From NCBI RefSeq assembly GCF_001894765.1, contig NZ_BCWV01000001.1, forward strand, positions 1-64,000: 64,000 nt of DNA, written 5' to 3'. The translations under genes and the position numbers were made by a program. Below the pieces are notes generated by a model, which did not search any database, was not told where the DNA came from, and saw nothing but the letters and a program-made list of their open reading frames with translations. Positions 51,206 through 62,011 of the stretch are shown here, piece after piece. The number at the start of each line of letters is the position of its first letter. Position 1 is the first letter of the stretch. This DNA comes from Rhodococcoides corynebacterioides NBRC 14404 (GTDB lineage: Bacteria; Actinomycetota; Actinomycetes; Mycobacteriales; Mycobacteriaceae).

Positions 51206-53878
51206 ATGAACCGCAAGACACTGTTCCGCAACCTGGCGATCGTCGCTGCCATCCTGTTGGTGATCTTCGCCTTCAGCTACTTCGGCGACGACACGCGCGG
51301 GTGGACGCGCGTGGACACGTCCACCGCGGTGTCCCAGTTGGACGACCGGAACGTGAAGACCGCCCAGATCGACGACCGCGAGCAGCAGGTCCGACTGGAG
51401 CTGAACCAGGGCAACGACGCCACCGACGGCGCCACGCAGATCATCGCGCAGTACCCCGATTCGGTGGCCGGTCAGATCTACGAGAAGGTCGCGGCGTCCG
51501 GCGCCGAGAGCTTCGACACCCGCGTCACCCGCGACAGCTGGTTCAGCTCGATCCTGCTGTTCCTGCTGCCGATGATCATCCTGCTCGGCCTGTTCGTCTT
51601 CGTGATGGCGCGCATGCAGGGCGGTGGCCGCGGCGGCGCACTGGGATTCGGCAAGTCCAAGGCCAAGCAGCTCAGCAAGGACATGCCCAAGACCACGTTC
51701 TCCGACGTCGCGGGCTCCGACGAGGCGGTCGAGGAGCTCTACGAGATCAAGGACTTCCTGCAGAACCCGGTCCGGTACCAGTCGCTGGGCGCGAAGATTC
51801 CCCGCGGTGTGCTGCTGTACGGCCCGCCCGGCACCGGCAAGACGCTGCTCGCCCGCGCGGTCGCCGGCGAAGCGGGCGTGCCGTTCTTCACCATCTCCGG
51901 CTCGGACTTCGTCGAGATGTTCGTGGGCGTCGGCGCCTCCCGCGTCCGCGACCTGTTCGAGCAGGCCAAGCAGAACAGCCCCTGCATCATCTTCGTGGAC
52001 GAGATCGACGCTGTCGGACGTCAGCGCGGCGCGGGCCTCGGCGGTGGCCACGACGAGCGGGAGCAGACGCTGAACCAGCTGCTGGTCGAGATGGACGGCT
52101 TCGGTGACCGCACCGGCGTCATCCTCATCGCGGCGACCAACCGTCCCGACATCCTCGACCCCGCGCTGCTGCGTCCCGGCCGCTTCGACCGGCAGATCCC
52201 CGTCGGCGCCCCTGATCTCGCCGGTCGCCGCGCCATCCTGGCGGTGCACTCCAAGGGCAAGCCGATCGATCGGAACGCCGACCTCGAGGGTCTCGCCAAG
52301 CGCACCGTCGGCATGTCCGGCGCCGACCTCGCCAACGTCATCAACGAGGCCGCACTGCTCACCGCTCGCGAGAACGGCACGGTCATCACCGAGGCCGCGC
52401 TGGAGGAATCGGTGGACCGCGTCGTCGGCGGGCCGCGCCGCAAGAGCCGCATCATCAGTGAGCACGAGCGCAAGATCACCGCGTACCACGAGGGCGGACA
52501 CACGCTCGCCGCGTGGGCGATGCCCGACATCGAGCCGATCTACAAGGTCACCATCCTCGCCCGCGGTCGCACCGGCGGCCACGCCATGACGGTGCCGGAG
52601 GACGACAAGGGCCTGATGACCCGGTCCGAGATGATCGCGCGCCTGGTGATGGCGATGGGCGGTCGCGCTGCGGAGGAACTGGTGTTCCACGAGCCGACCA
52701 CGGGCGCGTCGTCGGACATCGATCAGGCCACGAAGATCGCGCGCGCGATGGTCACCGAGTACGGCATGAGCAGCAAGCTCGGCGCGGTCCGCTACGGCCA
52801 GGAACAGGGCGATCCGTTCCTCGGTCGGTCGATGGGACAGCAGTCCGACTACTCGCACGAGGTGGCGCGCGAGATCGACGGCGAGGTCCGCAACCTCATC
52901 GAGGCCGCGCACACCGAGGCCTGGTCGATCCTGGACGAGTACCGCGACGTGCTCGACGAGCTCGCCACCCAGCTGCTCGAACGCGAGACGCTGACCCGCA
53001 AGGATCTCGAGCAGATCTTCACGGGCGTCGAGAAGCGGCCCCGCATCACCACGTTCAACGACTTCGGTGATCGCACTCCGTCCACCAAGCCGCCCGTGAA
53101 GACGCCCCGCGAACTCGCCGCCGAGCGAGGCGAGCCCTGGCCGCCGGTGTCCGTGGTCAAGGAGCCCAGCCTGGTCGGGTCCGGCCGCGACGACGGCTCC
53201 GCGGGATGGAACGGCGGTGCTCACAACGGCGGCGCCCCCCACGGCAGCACCCCCAATGGCAGCACCCCCAACGGATCGAACGGGAGCCTGCCGTACGGCG
53301 GCACCCCGAACGGTGGCGGCAACCAGCACGGATCGGGTCAGAACGGTCCGCGTGGGTGGAGCGACGGCCGGAACGTCACCGGCGGTGGCGCCCACCGCGG
53401 AGGCCGCCCGGGCATGTCGGTGCCCGACTACGGTGCCCCCGCCGGCTGGTCCGCCCCCGGGTGGCCGCCGCGCGAGGAGGACGTCCCGCGGTACCCCGGC
53501 CAGTACGGTCCGGGCGCCGGCCAGCCGCAGGGTTACGGCCAGCCGCAGGGTTACGGGCAGCCGCAGGGTTACGGGCAGCCGCAGGGTTACGGCCAGCCGC
53601 AGGGTTACGGGCAGCCGGACGGTTACGGGCAGCCGGACGGTTACGGCCAGCCGCAGGGCTACGGCCGGCCGCAGGGTGAGTCGCAGCCGTATCCCGAGCC
53701 GCAGCCCTACCGCGAGCCGCAGTCCGAGCCGGAGCCGTACGTGGAGCCGTACCCCGAGCCGCAGCCCGAGGGTCGGTACGACCCGCCCGGTGAGGCGGAC
53801 GGTCCGACCGCGCCCGACCGCGAACCGCCGTCCGGACCGCCGCCCACCCAGCGGTGGGAAGGTCCCGACTCCCGCTAG
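51206..53878 (+). CDS. ftsH: ATP-dependent zinc metalloprotease FtsH
   Basis: FtsH extracts and degrades membrane and soluble proteins. ATG 51206 is chosen as it begins the N-terminal membrane helix (residues 9-27); a second helix lies at about 115-135. The 890-residue protein has Walker A GPPGTGKT at 206-213, a [11 protein letters not shown]alker-B region, the second-region-of-homology [18 protein letters not shown] and the zinc site HEGGH at 428-432. The last 220 residues are low-complexity: an Asn/Gly/Ser stretch, tandem GYGQPQ repeats and a Glu/Pro-rich tail. Such tails are much longer than in E. coli FtsH (644 residues). A TAACCT box at 51107-51112 may be the promoter. Confidence 0.93.
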   Translation: MNRKTLFRNLAIVAAILLVIFAFSYFGDDTRGWTRVDTSTAVSQLDDRNVKTAQIDDREQQVRLELNQGNDATDGATQIIAQYPDSVAGQIYEKVAASGAESFDTRVTRDSWFSSILLFLLPMIILLGLFVFVMARMQGGGRGGALGFGKSKAKQLSKDMPKTTFSDVAGSDEAVEELYEIKDFLQNPVRYQSLGAKIPRGVLLYGPPGTGKTLLARAVAGEAGVPFFTISGSDFVEMFVGVGASRVRDLFEQAKQNSPCIIFVDEIDAVGRQRGAGLGGGHDEREQTLNQLLVEMDGFGDRTGVILIAATNRPDILDPALLRPGRFDRQIPVGAPDLAGRRAILAVHSKGKPIDRNADLEGLAKRTVGMSGADLANVINEAALLTARENGTVITEAALEESVDRVVGGPRRKSRIISEHERKITAYHEGGHTLAAWAMPDIEPIYKVTILARGRTGGHAMTVPEDDKGLMTRSEMIARLVMAMGGRAAEELVFHEPTTGASSDIDQATKIARAMVTEYGMSSKLGAVRYGQEQGDPFLGRSMGQQSDYSHEVAREIDGEVRNLIEAAHTEAWSILDEYRDVLDELATQLLERETLTRKDLEQIFTGVEKRPRITTFNDFGDRTPSTKPPVKTPRELAAERGEPWPPVSVVKEPSLVGSGRDDGSAGWNGGAHNGGAPHGSTPNGSTPNGSNGSLPYGGTPNGGGNQHGSGQNGPRGWSDGRNVTGGGAHRGGRPGMSVPDYGAPAGWSAPGWPPREEDVPRYPGQYGPGAGQPQGYGQPQGYGQPQGYGQPQGYGQPQGYGQPDGYGQPDGYGQPQGYGRPQGESQPYPEPQPYREPQSEPEPYVEPYPEPQPEGRYDPPGEADGPTAPDREPPSGPPPTQRWEGPDSR
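53521..53670 (+). repeat. Tandem repeats in ftsH encoding Gln/Gly/Tyr/Pro units
   Basis: About nine near-identical 18-base units (CAGCCGCAGGGTTACGGC and variants with GGACGG) follow in the same frame, encoding G-Q-P-Q-G-Y or G-Q-P-D-G-Y. Near-identity at DNA level, including silent sites, points to recent expansion by slippage or unequal exchange. Copy number is likely variable between strains. Confidence 0.85.
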
Positions 53879-54024
53879 AGTCTGGCCGTCGCCGCTGGTG
53901 GCGACGCAGGTGTTCCCGCTCCACCCGTCGAGGTCCGCTCGACGTTCCCCGCCGCAGCGGCGGCACCGTCCTCGCGACGGTGCCGCCCCTCGCCCGCAGT
54001 GCCTCATCGGAAGGGGCCGAATCC

Positions 54025-54651
54025 GTGTCTCTCAGTCGTGTCGACGAGTCCTACGATCAGCCGGTGTCCGTCTCCAACGGTCGTCCGTTCGATCGCGAGC
54101 GCGCCGAGGCCGCCGTCCGTGAGCTGCTGCTCGCCGTGGGCGAGGATCCCGATCGGGAGGGTCTCAAGGACACCCCCGCGCGGGTGGCGCGGGCCTACGA
54201 GGAGGTGTTCGGAGGACTGTTCGTCGACCCGGACTCGGTGCTGGACACCACCTTCGACGAGTCCCATCGCGAACTGGTGATGGTGCGGGACATCCCGATG
54301 TACTCCACCTGCGAGCACCACCTGGTCTCGTTCCACGGCGTCGCACACGTCGGGTACATCCCCGGGCCCTCCGGTCGGGTGACCGGGTTGTCGAAGCTCG
54401 CCCGCGTGGTCGATCTCTACGCGAAGCGACCGCAGGTCCAGGAGCGGCTCACCACGCAGGTGGCGGACGCTCTGATGCGCAAGCTCGAACCCCGCGGGGT
54501 GATCGTCGTGATGGAGGCGGAACACCTCTGCATGGCGATGCGCGGCATTCGCAAGCCCGGCGCGCGGACCACCACCTCCGCCGTGCGCGGGGTGTTCCAG
54601 TCCAGCGCGGTGTCCCGGTCCGAGGCGCTGGACCTCATCCTGCGTGGATAG
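54025..54651 (+). CDS. folE: GTP cyclohydrolase I FolE
   Basis: FolE opens the GTP ring to 7,8-dihydroneopterin triphosphate, the first folate step. GTG 54025 has GGAAGGGG nine bases upstream; the reading frame remains open further left but without a ribosome site. The 208-residue protein aligns from [26 protein letters not shown] onward with mycobacterial FolE. It has [22 protein letters not shown] (zinc Cys-His), [21 protein letters not shown] and [12 protein letters not shown]. It starts the fol operon after ftsH. Confidence 0.93.
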   Translation: MSLSRVDESYDQPVSVSNGRPFDRERAEAAVRELLLAVGEDPDREGLKDTPARVARAYEEVFGGLFVDPDSVLDTTFDESHRELVMVRDIPMYSTCEHHLVSFHGVAHVGYIPGPSGRVTGLSKLARVVDLYAKRPQVQERLTTQVADALMRKLEPRGVIVVMEAEHLCMAMRGIRKPGARTTTSAVRGVFQSSAVSRSEALDLILRG

Positions 54652-54658
54652 TGCCGCC

Positions 54659-55540
54659 GTGACCGATCTCGAGCCGGCCTCGTCCGCCCGACTCGGCCGC
54701 CCGCCCGTCGTGATGGGGGTGGTCAACGTGACCACCGATTCGTTCTCCGACGGCGGTCGTTTTCTCGACGTCGACCGCGCCGTCGCCCGCGGGATGGACC
54801 TGATCGACGACGGCGCCGACATCGTCGACGTCGGTGGGGAGTCGACCCGTCCGGGTGCGGATCGCGTCGATCCCGCCGTCGAGACGGCACGCGTCGTCCC
54901 CGTGGTGCGGGCGTTGGCGGAGCGCGGCGTGGTGGTCAGTGTCGACACGATGCGCGCCTCCGTCGCCGCGGCGGCGGTCGAGGCGGGGGCGAGCTGGATC
55001 AACGACGTCTCCGCGGGGCTGGCCGACCCGGCGATGTCGCGCACCGTCGCCGACGCCGGTGTCGGGTGGATGCTCATGCACTGGTCGGCGACCCCGGACT
55101 GGACGCATCGCCCCGGTTCCCCGAGCGCGCTCGACTACGACGACATCGTCGACGACGTGCGGACGGGTCTGCTCCGCCAGGTCGATGCCGCGGTCGGCGC
55201 CGGTGTGAGCGCGGACCGCATCGTGCTCGATCCCGGTCTCGGCTTCGCCAAGAACGCCGATCACAACTGGGCGTTGCTGCGTGGACTCGGCCGCCTGGTC
55301 GACACCGGGCTTCCGGTCCTGGTCGGCGCGTCGCGCAAACGATTCCTCGGCACGCTCCTGGCCCGCGACGGGGTTCCTCGGCCGCCGGGGGAACGAGACG
55401 TGGCGACGGCGACGATTTCGGTGCTCGCGGCCGCGGCGGGCGCCTGGGGTGTGCGGGTGCACGACGTCCGCAGCACCGTCGACGCACTCGCCGTCCACCG
55501 ACGGTGGACGGTTCCCGACGACGACGGAGGACGCCCGTGA
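54659..55540 (+). CDS. folP: Dihydropteroate synthase FolP
   Basis: FolP joins hydroxymethyl-dihydropterin pyrophosphate and p-aminobenzoate and is the sulfonamide target. The 293-residue protein has [58 protein letters not shown] and [12 protein letters not shown]. All canonical pterin and sulfonamide-site blocks are present. GTG 54659 is used; a GTG at 54644 overlapping folE is an equal alternative, with no clear ribosome site for either. Overlaps folB by four bases. Confidence 0.92.
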   Translation: MTDLEPASSARLGRPPVVMGVVNVTTDSFSDGGRFLDVDRAVARGMDLIDDGADIVDVGGESTRPGADRVDPAVETARVVPVVRALAERGVVVSVDTMRASVAAAAVEAGASWINDVSAGLADPAMSRTVADAGVGWMLMHWSATPDWTHRPGSPSALDYDDIVDDVRTGLLRQVDAAVGAGVSADRIVLDPGLGFAKNADHNWALLRGLGRLVDTGLPVLVGASRKRFLGTLLARDGVPRPPGERDVATATISVLAAAAGAWGVRVHDVRSTVDALAVHRRWTVPDDDGGRP

Positions 55541-55899
55541 CGGACCGCATCGAACTTCGGGGGCTGACCGTTCGCGGGCACCACGGCGTCTTCGAGCACG
55601 AGCGTCGCGACGGCCAGGACTTCGTCGTCGATCTCGTCGTCCACCTCGATCTCGCGCCCGCGGCCGCGTCGGACGATCTCGCCGACACCGTGCATTACGG
55701 CGAACTGGCCGAGGCAGCGGCCGCCGTGATCGCCGGCCCACCTCGCGACCTCATCGAGACCGTGGCGGGCGAGATCGCCGACGGCGTTCTCGTCGACCCG
55801 CGGGTGTCGCGCGTCGAGGTCACCGTGCACAAGCCGTCCGCCCCGATTCCGCTCACCTTCGCCGACGTCGCCGTCGTGGTGACGCGCGAGCGACCGTGA
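55537..55899 (+). CDS. folB: Dihydroneopterin aldolase FolB
   Basis: The 120-residue enzyme cleaves dihydroneopterin to hydroxymethyl-dihydropterin. Motifs [29 protein letters not shown] and [16 protein letters not shown] (active-site Tyr), then [19 protein letters not shown] with the catalytic Lys, are all present. GTG 55537 overlaps folP as GTGA and its stop overlaps folK, marking close coupling. Confidence 0.92.
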   Translation: MTDRIELRGLTVRGHHGVFEHERRDGQDFVVDLVVHLDLAPAAASDDLADTVHYGELAEAAAAVIAGPPRDLIETVAGEIADGVLVDPRVSRVEVTVHKPSAPIPLTFADVAVVVTRERP

Positions 55900-56381
55900 G
55901 CCGCGCCGTGCTGTCGCTCGGGAGCAACCTGGGCGACTCGCGATCGTTGCTCGGCGCCGCCGTCGACGGACTCGGCGACACCGTCGTCGCCGTCTCGCCC
56001 ACGTACGCGACTCCGCCGTGGGGCGGTGTCGAGCAGGACGAGTTCCTGAACCTGGTCGTGGTGGCGGAGGACGCCGACGCGGACGCGCAGGAATGGCTGC
56101 TGCGAGCCCAGCGGCTCGAGCAGGTGGCCGAGCGCATCCGCGCGGTGCGGTGGGGACCGCGCACGCTCGACGTGGACGTGATCGTCTGCGACGACGTCGT
56201 CAGCGACGACCCGCACCTCACCCTGCCCCATCCGCGCGCGCACCTGCGGGCCTTCGTGCTGCGGCCGTGGCTCGACGTCGATCCCGACGCGGTCCTCGGC
56301 GGCGTGCCGGTTCGCGACCACCTGGCCGCGCTGAGTCCCGCCGAACGGGACGGTCTGCGACGTGTGGACGCCGTGCGATGA
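55896..56381 (+). CDS. folK: Hydroxymethyl-dihydropterin pyrophosphokinase FolK
   Basis: FolK transfers pyrophosphate from ATP to hydroxymethyl-dihydropterin. The 161-residue product has [47 protein letters not shown] with the paired metal Asp, and [19 protein letters not shown] 55896 and the folB stop share bases; its own stop overlaps the DUF3180 start as ATGA. Confidence 0.92.
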   Translation: MSRAVLSLGSNLGDSRSLLGAAVDGLGDTVVAVSPTYATPPWGGVEQDEFLNLVVVAEDADADAQEWLLRAQRLEQVAERIRAVRWGPRTLDVDVIVCDDVVSDDPHLTLPHPRAHLRAFVLRPWLDVDPDAVLGGVPVRDHLAALSPAERDGLRRVDAVR

Positions 56382-56848
56382 CGGCGACCCGACTGCGCGA
56401 CCTCGCGGTGATCGCGCTGACCGCGGCCGTCGCGGCCTGGCTGTTGATCAGGACGTTCTACGGCACCGTCCCGCCGATCTCTCCCTTCGCCGGGGCGTCG
56501 CTCTATCCGGTGGCGGTGGTGCTCGTGGTGGTCGGCGTTCTCGTGCGATCGCGGTTGCGCACGCGACGAATCGGGTCCGGCCCCGGGCAGCTGCACCCGA
56601 TCACGGTCGCGCGGGCTGCGGCGTTGGCCAAGGCAGCAGCGTTGGTGGGTGCGGCCGCTGCCGGAGTCTGGGCCGGTGTCCTGGTCCACCTCGTCCCGCT
56701 CCGCGGGGTTCTGCGGGCCGCGAGCGAGGACCTGCCGGGCGTCGTCGTCGGGGCCGTCGCCGGCGTCGTGACCGTGGGCGCGGCGTTGTGGGTCGAGCAC
56801 TGCTGCCGCACACCCGACGAGCCCGGTGACGATCCGGCCCCGTCCTGA
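56378..56848 (+). CDS. DUF3180-family membrane protein
   Basis: The 156-residue product has four transmembrane helices at about residues 7-24, 40-57, 79-102 and 118-137. The middle part LYPVAVVLVVVGVLVRSRL and ITVARAAALAKAAALVGAAAAGVWAG are typical of DUF3180, which follows folK in nearly all mycolic-acid actinobacteria. Function unknown; the constant linkage suggests an envelope or folate-related role. Confidence 0.85.
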   Translation: MTATRLRDLAVIALTAAVAAWLLIRTFYGTVPPISPFAGASLYPVAVVLVVVGVLVRSRLRTRRIGSGPGQLHPITVARAAALAKAAALVGAAAAGVWAGVLVHLVPLRGVLRAASEDLPGVVVGAVAGVVTVGAALWVEHCCRTPDEPGDDPAPS

Positions 56849-56910
56849 CCTCGTCGTTCCGGGCGGGTTGGTGACAGGCAACAGACCGCCCTGCCGTTAC
56901 CCTGGACAAC

Positions 56911-57951
56911 ATGACGGAGACCGGGCGTGGCAAGGCGAACCGTCGCACGAAACGTGGCGGCGATCACACCATTCTTGCTGGTCTGGTGCTTCTCGGCGTC
57001 GTCGCGAGCGTGGTCCTGATCCTCAGTGACAGCGTCCCGCTGCTGCGGGTGGGCATCGTCGCTGCGTTGTGGGCGGCCATCGTCGGAGCCTTCGCGATGA
57101 CCAAGTATCGACGCGACGCGGCGGCCGACCGCGTGAAGGCGCGTGACCTCCAGACCGTCTACGAGCTCCAACTCGAGCGTGAGATCGCCGCTCGGCGGGA
57201 GTACGAACTGGGTGTCGAGAACCGGGTGCGCGCCGAGGTGGGGGAGAGCTCGGACGAGGTGCGTGCGCTGCGGGCCGAGCTCGTCGCGCTGCGTCGCAGC
57301 CTCGAGATGCTGTTCGACGGGGAGCTGCCGGACGATCGCGCGGCCCTCGCCGAGGCGCATCGGATGCGTGAGATCGCCGACCGCGCGCACGGCTACGAGG
57401 CAGCCCCGTCCGGCTTGTACGTGCCGGGGAACTCGCGGGGGCGCGCTCCCGCCTACAGCCCGGAGCCCTCGTACGGTCACACCGGCTTCGCGAGTCCGTA
57501 CGACGATCCGGTGACCGCCGAGACCTCGATCATCGGCGGCGAGTTCGACGCCGACGGCACCTTCCGCCCGGCCCCGTCACGCGCCTCCGTCAGCGCAGAG
57601 ACCGTGCCGACGCCGCCCGAACCCGGCCCGTTGCCCGAGCCGACGCCGGTTCCGGAGCCCGAGCCGACACCCGAGCCCGAGCCGACGCCGGTTCCGGAGC
57701 CCGAGCCGACACCCGAGCCGGAGCCGACGCCCGTGCCGGAGCCGAACCCGATCCCGGACGTCGCCCCACCGTCGCGGGTGACGCGCGATACCCCCACCGA
57801 CGAGCACGCCCCTGCCCCGGACGACTCCACGCCCGACTCCCGGCCCGGCTCGCACAGTCAGGGGCGATCGGTCGCGGAGATCCTCGCCGCGGTGGGATCT
57901 GCGGACACGGCATCGGGTGGGGGTCGGCGCCGCCGTCGCGCTGCCGACTGA
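56911..57951 (+). CDS. DUF6779-type membrane protein with coiled coil and Pro/Glu-rich tail
   Basis: A TACCCT box at 56898-56903 lies seven bases before ATG 56911, so the mRNA is leaderless. The 346-residue protein has two transmembrane helices at about residues 22-40 and 45-63, then a coiled coil at about 70-145 (YELQLEREIAARREYELGVENRVRAEV). A disordered tail follows with EPEPTPEPEP repeats and a C-terminal motif HSQGRSVAEILAAVGS with basic end. This is the DUF6779 architecture found after DUF3180 in Rhodococcus and relatives. The PE-rich linker resembles those that span wall layers. Confidence 0.78.
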   Translation: MTETGRGKANRRTKRGGDHTILAGLVLLGVVASVVLILSDSVPLLRVGIVAALWAAIVGAFAMTKYRRDAAADRVKARDLQTVYELQLEREIAARREYELGVENRVRAEVGESSDEVRALRAELVALRRSLEMLFDGELPDDRAALAEAHRMREIADRAHGYEAAPSGLYVPGNSRGRAPAYSPEPSYGHTGFASPYDDPVTAETSIIGGEFDADGTFRPAPSRASVSAETVPTPPEPGPLPEPTPVPEPEPTPEPEPTPVPEPEPTPEPEPTPVPEPNPIPDVAPPSRVTRDTPTDEHAPAPDDSTPDSRPGSHSQGRSVAEILAAVGSADTASGGGRRRRRAAD

Positions 57952-58016
57952 TCGACACCGTCGCGCTGCCGACCGATAGATGCCGTCGCGCCGACGACTG
58001 ATCGCCGACGTCGCGC
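57934..58016 (+). repeat. Imperfect 25-base tandem repeat at the 3' end of the DUF6779 gene
   Basis: Three adjacent 25-base units starting CGTCGCGCTGCCGAC (57934, 57959, 57984) and a fourth partial at 58009 share most positions. The first unit spans the gene's stop codon at 57949-57951, so the last codons were copied into the spacer. It is probably a duplication by slippage. No terminator hairpin of the usual type follows before 58137. Confidence 0.75.
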
Positions 58017-58136
58017 CGCTGGTGTGTGACGTGCATCGCATGGCGTCCGTACGGCCCGCGGCACTACTGTGGCGCTCGATCACTCACGAGTAGTCCGGTA
58101 CCCGCCAGGCGGGACTGGAACGAACGGAGATTATCG

Positions 58137-59045
58137 GTGACCACCGATCCTGCGTCGGCGCGTCTGTCCGTCGGCATCGTCTCGGCGGGGCGCGTCGGTG
58201 CCGCGCTCGGGGAAGCTCTGGACCGCGTGGGTCACGTCGTCTTCGGCTGCGCCGCCGTGTCGGACGCCTCGCGCGAGCGGGCGCGGACTCGTCTCCCGGA
58301 CGCCGCCGTTCTTCCCGCCGCCGAGGTCGCGGCCCGCAGCGAACTGCTGGTGCTCGCCGTTCCGGACGTCGAACTGCCCGCTCTCGTCCACGGACTCGCC
58401 CGCACCGGCGCCGTCAACCCGGGCACCCTCGTCCTGCACACGTCCGGGGCCAACGGCGTCGGAGTTCTCGCGCCGCTCGCGGGCCACGGTGTCGTCACCA
58501 TGGCCGTTCACCCGGCGATGACGTTCAGCGGCAAGCCGGAGGACACCGATCGACTCTCGTCGGCCTGTTTCGGCATCACGGCCGCCGACGAGATCGGGTT
58601 CGCCATCGCTCAGTCGCTCGTCCTCGAGATCGGCGGCGAACCGGTCGGGGTTCGCGAGGATGCCCGCACGCTCTATCACGCCGCCTTGGCGCACGGCAGC
58701 AACCACCTGGTGACCGTGGTCAACGATGCTCTCGACGCGCTTCGCACCGCCCTCGCCGACACGGAGCTGACGGGTCAGCAGCCGGTGGAGTCGCGCCCCG
58801 GCGGCGTGGCGGAACGGGTGCTCGCGCCGCTGTTGTCGGCGGCGCTCGACAACGTGCTTCGCAGCGGACCGGCTGCCTTGACGGGTCCGGTGGCTCGAGG
58901 TGACGCCGATACGGTCGACGCGCACCTGCGGGCGCTGACGGCCCTCGACGACGATCTCGCCGAGGGGTACCGCGCGCTGTCCCTGCGCAGCGCGCAACGC
59001 ACGGGTGCCACCCACATCGTCGATCGCCTGAGGAGGCAGTCGTGA
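58137..59045 (+). CDS. Rossmann-like/DUF2520 protein upstream of panC, dehydrogenase-like
   Basis: GTG 58137 follows ACGGAGA by eight bases. The 302-residue protein has an N-terminal NAD(P)-binding fold ([22 protein letters not shown] and [19 protein letters not shown]), [32 protein letters not shown], and a helical DUF2520 half ([24 protein letters not shown]). This gene precedes panC in many actinobacteria and resembles ketopantoate reductases in layout, so a role in making pantoate is plausible but unproved. Its stop overlaps panC (GTGA). Confidence 0.82.
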   Translation: MTTDPASARLSVGIVSAGRVGAALGEALDRVGHVVFGCAAVSDASRERARTRLPDAAVLPAAEVAARSELLVLAVPDVELPALVHGLARTGAVNPGTLVLHTSGANGVGVLAPLAGHGVVTMAVHPAMTFSGKPEDTDRLSSACFGITAADEIGFAIAQSLVLEIGGEPVGVREDARTLYHAALAHGSNHLVTVVNDALDALRTALADTELTGQQPVESRPGGVAERVLAPLLSAALDNVLRSGPAALTGPVARGDADTVDAHLRALTALDDDLAEGYRALSLRSAQRTGATHIVDRLRRQS

Positions 59046-59953
59046 CCGGAGAGCACGGCATGTTCGTGCCGAGGGAGCTGACGACGCATCATGCGCCGCA
59101 GGCGATTCGGACGGTGACGCGGGTTCTGCGGACGTCCGGCCGGCGAGTGGTCCTGGTGCCGACGATGGGTGCGCTGCACGCGGGGCACGTCCAGTTGATG
59201 GAGATGGCGCGCCGGACGGGCGCCGTCGTGGTGGTCTCGATCTTCGTCAACCCGCTGCAGTTCGGCGCGGGGGAGGATCTCGACGCCTATCCGCGGACCC
59301 TCGAGGCGGACCTCGGCGTCCTTCGCGAGGCCGGGGTGGAGCTGGCCTTCGTGCCGTCGGTGTCCGACATGTACCCGGACGGCCCGCGCACCACGGTGCA
59401 CCCGGGGCCGCTGGGTGCCGAGCTCGAAGGTGCCTCTCGCCCCGGTCATGTCGCGGGCATGCTGACGGTGGTGGCGAAGCTGCTGTCCATCGTCGGTCCG
59501 GACGCCGCGTACTTCGGTGAGAAGGACTACCAGCAGCTGGTGCTGATCCACCAGATGGTGCGCGACCTGAACCTCGACGTCGAGATCGTCGGCGTCCCGA
59601 CGGTGCGGGAGTCCGACGGACTGGCCCTGTCCTCACGCAACCGCTATCTGACACCGGAGCAGCGGGAGGCCGCCGTCGTGCTGTCGGCGGCGCTGGTGGC
59701 CGGCCAGCACGCGGGTGAGCGTGGTGCGGATGCCGTGCTGTCCACCGCGACCGCCGTGCTCGCAGCCGCGCCCGACGTGGACGTCGACTATCTGGAACTG
59801 CGCGGTGCCGATCTCCGCGACCCACCCGACGAGGGGCGGGGTCGCCTTCTGGTCGCCGCCCGCGTCGGCACGACCCGCCTCATCGACAACGTCGGCGTGG
59901 CTCTCGGTTCGCCCGTGGACCCCACCGGCGACCGTCATCTCGGCCACTCCTGA
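59042..59953 (+). CDS. panC: Pantothenate synthetase PanC
   Basis: PanC condenses pantoate and beta-alanine with ATP. The 303-residue protein has the HIGH-like [15 protein letters not shown], the [19 protein letters not shown] pantoate-binding stretch, [24 protein letters not shown] and the KMSKS-like [15 protein letters not shown]. Length matches mycobacterial PanC. Downstream panD is 32 bases away. Confidence 0.94.
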   Translation: MTGEHGMFVPRELTTHHAPQAIRTVTRVLRTSGRRVVLVPTMGALHAGHVQLMEMARRTGAVVVVSIFVNPLQFGAGEDLDAYPRTLEADLGVLREAGVELAFVPSVSDMYPDGPRTTVHPGPLGAELEGASRPGHVAGMLTVVAKLLSIVGPDAAYFGEKDYQQLVLIHQMVRDLNLDVEIVGVPTVRESDGLALSSRNRYLTPEQREAAVVLSAALVAGQHAGERGADAVLSTATAVLAAAPDVDVDYLELRGADLRDPPDEGRGRLLVAARVGTTRLIDNVGVALGSPVDPTGDRHLGHS

Positions 59954-59985
59954 ACCCCCCAACCCCACACCCCGAGGACCACGCC

Positions 59986-60420
59986 ATGCTCCGCACCATG
60001 ATGACGTCGAAGATCCACCGCGCCACCGTGACCCACGCCGACCTGCACTACGTCGGGTCCGTCACCGTCGACCAGGACCTGCTGGACGCGGCGGGTCTGC
60101 TCGAGGGCGAGCAGGTGACCATCGTCGACATCGACAACGGCGCCCGGCTCGAGACCTACGCGATCGCCGGCACCCGCGGGTCCGGTGTGATCGGAATCAA
60201 CGGAGCCGCAGCACATCTGGTGCATCCCGGCGATCTGGTCATCATCATCGCCTATGGCATCCTGAACGAGCAGGAGGTCCTCGACTACGCGCCGCGCGTC
60301 GTCTTCGTCGACGCCGACAACCGCCCCGTTCACCTGGGCGCGGACCCGGCCGACGTGCCGGCCGACTCCGGACTGATCTCGCCGCGCACCCTGGAGCGCG
60401 ACGTCGCGGTGTCCTACTGA
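59986..60420 (+). CDS. panD: Aspartate 1-decarboxylase PanD
   Basis: PanD makes beta-alanine from aspartate with a pyruvoyl group formed by self-cleavage between Gly and Ser in [17 protein letters not shown], here Gly24-Ser25. The 144-residue protein has [20 protein letters not shown], the active-site Lys9 and Tyr, and [28 protein letters not shown] 59986 gives the canonical start. In mycobacteria the unstructured C-terminus of this protein ([13 protein letters not shown] here) is the region affected by pyrazinoic acid. Confidence 0.95.
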   Translation: MLRTMMTSKIHRATVTHADLHYVGSVTVDQDLLDAAGLLEGEQVTIVDIDNGARLETYAIAGTRGSGVIGINGAAAHLVHPGDLVIIIAYGILNEQEVLDYAPRVVFVDADNRPVHLGADPADVPADSGLISPRTLERDVAVSY

Positions 60421-61217
60421 TGTTGCTGGCCGTCGACGTTCGGAACACCACGACGGTCCTGGGCGTCTTCACCGGCAGCGGTGATCACGCGAGTCTGACG
60501 GTCCAGCGCCGGCTCCGGACGGATCCGGCGATGACGGCGGACGAGATCGCCCTCGCGTTCCGCGGTCTCATGGGCCCCGACGTCGACCGGATCACCGCCG
60601 TCGCGGCTCTGTCCACGGTGCCGTCGGTACTGCGCGAGCTGCGAACGATGTTGGCGCGCTACTGGTCCCACGTTCCGCAGGTCGTCGTCGAGCCCGGAGT
60701 CCGCACCGGCGTGCCGTTGCTGGTCGACAACCCCAAGGAGGTCGGCGCCGACCGCATCGTCAACTGTCTGGCCGCGTACGAGAAGTTCCGAACCCCGTGC
60801 ATCGTGGTCGATTTCGGCACCTCGACGTGTGTGGACGTGGTCTCCGGCAAAGGTGAGTTCCTCGGCGGCGTCATCGCCCCGGGACTCGAGATCTCGATGG
60901 ACGCCCTGGCGTCGCGGTCGGCCGCGCTGCGCAAGGTGGAGCTGGTCAGCCCCCGGCACGTGCTGGGCAAGAACACCGTCGAAGCCATGCAGTCCGGCGC
61001 GGTCATCGGATTCGCCGGCCTGGTCGACGGCGTGGTCGCCCGTATCCGATCCGAGGTGCCGGGAATGGATTCACCGGGCGTCGTCGTGGTGGCGACGGGC
61101 GACAGTGCGTCCCTGGTCGCTCCGGAGTCGACCGCCGTCGATCGGGTCGAGCCGACCCTCACCCTGGACGGACTGCAGCTGGTTCACGAGCGGAACCGCG
61201 CTCGGCGCCGTCCGTGA
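60420..61217 (+). CDS. coaX: Type III pantothenate kinase CoaX
   Basis: CoaX phosphorylates pantothenate, the first CoA step, and is insensitive to CoA feedback. The 265-residue protein has [16 protein letters not shown] (nucleotide loop with the Arg seen in mycobacteria), [49 protein letters not shown] and [15 protein letters not shown]. Its ATG shares a base with the panD stop. With panC and panD it completes the pantothenate-to-CoA cassette. Confidence 0.93.
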   Translation: MLLAVDVRNTTTVLGVFTGSGDHASLTVQRRLRTDPAMTADEIALAFRGLMGPDVDRITAVAALSTVPSVLRELRTMLARYWSHVPQVVVEPGVRTGVPLLVDNPKEVGADRIVNCLAAYEKFRTPCIVVDFGTSTCVDVVSGKGEFLGGVIAPGLEISMDALASRSAALRKVELVSPRHVLGKNTVEAMQSGAVIGFAGLVDGVVARIRSEVPGMDSPGVVVVATGDSASLVAPESTAVDRVEPTLTLDGLQLVHERNRARRRP

Positions 61218-61309
61218 GCGGCAGGAGTCGTCGGTAGCCAGGCAATGGTCGTCGGTGGCGGATCCCGGTGGGGTGGCGCGGTGCCGAGGTCTCTGCCACA
61301 CTTGTCGCC

Positions 61310-61348
61310 GTGACCTACTGCGCGAACCGGGAGTGTTGTCGGGGCTGA
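61310..61348 (+). CDS. Leaderless poly-cysteine leader peptide, 12 aa, ahead of cysteine dioxygenase
   Basis: A CACACT -10 box (61297-61302) lies seven bases before GTG 61310, so translation should begin at the transcript 5' end. The peptide MTYCANRECCRG has Cys codons at positions 4, 9 and 10 and stops at TGA 61346-61348. Leaderless poly-Cys short ORFs ahead of cysteine genes act as cysteine-responsive attenuators in mycobacteria. Here the stop region lies inside a GC hairpin, giving a direct way for ribosome pausing to alter the fold. Confidence 0.75.
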   Translation: MTYCANRECCRG

Positions 61349-61361
61349 CGTCTGCCCCGAC
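61338..61361 (+). terminator. Attenuator-type hairpin overlapping the poly-Cys leader
   Basis: GTCGGGG (61338-61344) pairs perfectly with CCCCGAC (61355-61361) around a 10-base loop. The 5' arm overlaps the second Cys codon of the CC pair and the Arg-Gly codons of the leader. A ribosome stalled at the Cys codons would keep the stem open; one that finishes would let it form. There is no U-run, so it may act by Rho or on the downstream ribosome site. Confidence 0.55.
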
Positions 61362-61390
61362 TCGTCGTCACACCTCCCTGGAGTTCCGCT

Positions 61391-62011
61391 GTGCTGTCCC
61401 TTCCTGCGCGTACGCGCACCTCTTCTCGTCGTTCCCTCACCCGCTCGGCCTCGTCTCGGCCCGGTGCAAGTGCCCCCGCCGCGATGCCGACCACGGTGGC
61501 GCCCACCTCGCTGCGGCCGGCGGACCTGCTCCGGTTGACCGATCAGAGCGCCGCCGACGTCCTCGACGGGCGTCACGACGCGCTGCTGCCCGTGGGCGGT
61601 TTCCCGCTCGACGAGCGGTGGTCCGCGCGCATCCATTCCGACGACATCGTCGACCTGTGGCTCATCAGTTGGGTCCCCGACCGGTCGACCGAACTGCACG
61701 ACCATGCCGGGTCCCTGGGCGCGTTGACCGTGCTCTCCGGTGCGCTGAGCGAGTACCGCTGGAACGGAACCGCGTTGCAGCACAGGCTACTTGGTGCCGG
61801 CGACCAGGCGTCGTTCCCGCTCGGATGGGTGCACGACGTGACGCACGCACCGACGGACGAGGGGTCCCCCGCAGCGCAGTTCTCCCCGACCCTCAGCGTG
61901 CACGCCTACTCACCGCCGCTCACGGCGATGTCGTACTACGACATCGGAGCCGGCGGCGGCCTGCGCCGCACGCGCACCGAACTCACCGACGTGCCGGAGG
62001 GGACCGCGTGA
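61391..62011 (+). CDS. Cysteine dioxygenase-family thiol dioxygenase
   Basis: The 206-residue protein has the cupin motif of cysteine dioxygenases: [29 protein letters not shown] with the first two iron His residues, WHDV-like [19 protein letters not shown] with the third, and [16 protein letters not shown] at the C-terminus. These enzymes oxidise cysteine to cysteine sulfinate. GTG 61391 has GGAG eight bases upstream; ATG 61484 is the alternative, because the first 31 residues are a Ser/Arg-rich extension. It is coupled to the rhodanese gene by a one-base overlap and preceded by the poly-Cys leader. Confidence 0.88.
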   Translation: MLSLPARTRTSSRRSLTRSASSRPGASAPAAMPTTVAPTSLRPADLLRLTDQSAADVLDGRHDALLPVGGFPLDERWSARIHSDDIVDLWLISWVPDRSTELHDHAGSLGALTVLSGALSEYRWNGTALQHRLLGAGDQASFPLGWVHDVTHAPTDEGSPAAQFSPTLSVHAYSPPLTAMSYYDIGAGGGLRRTRTELTDVPEGTA

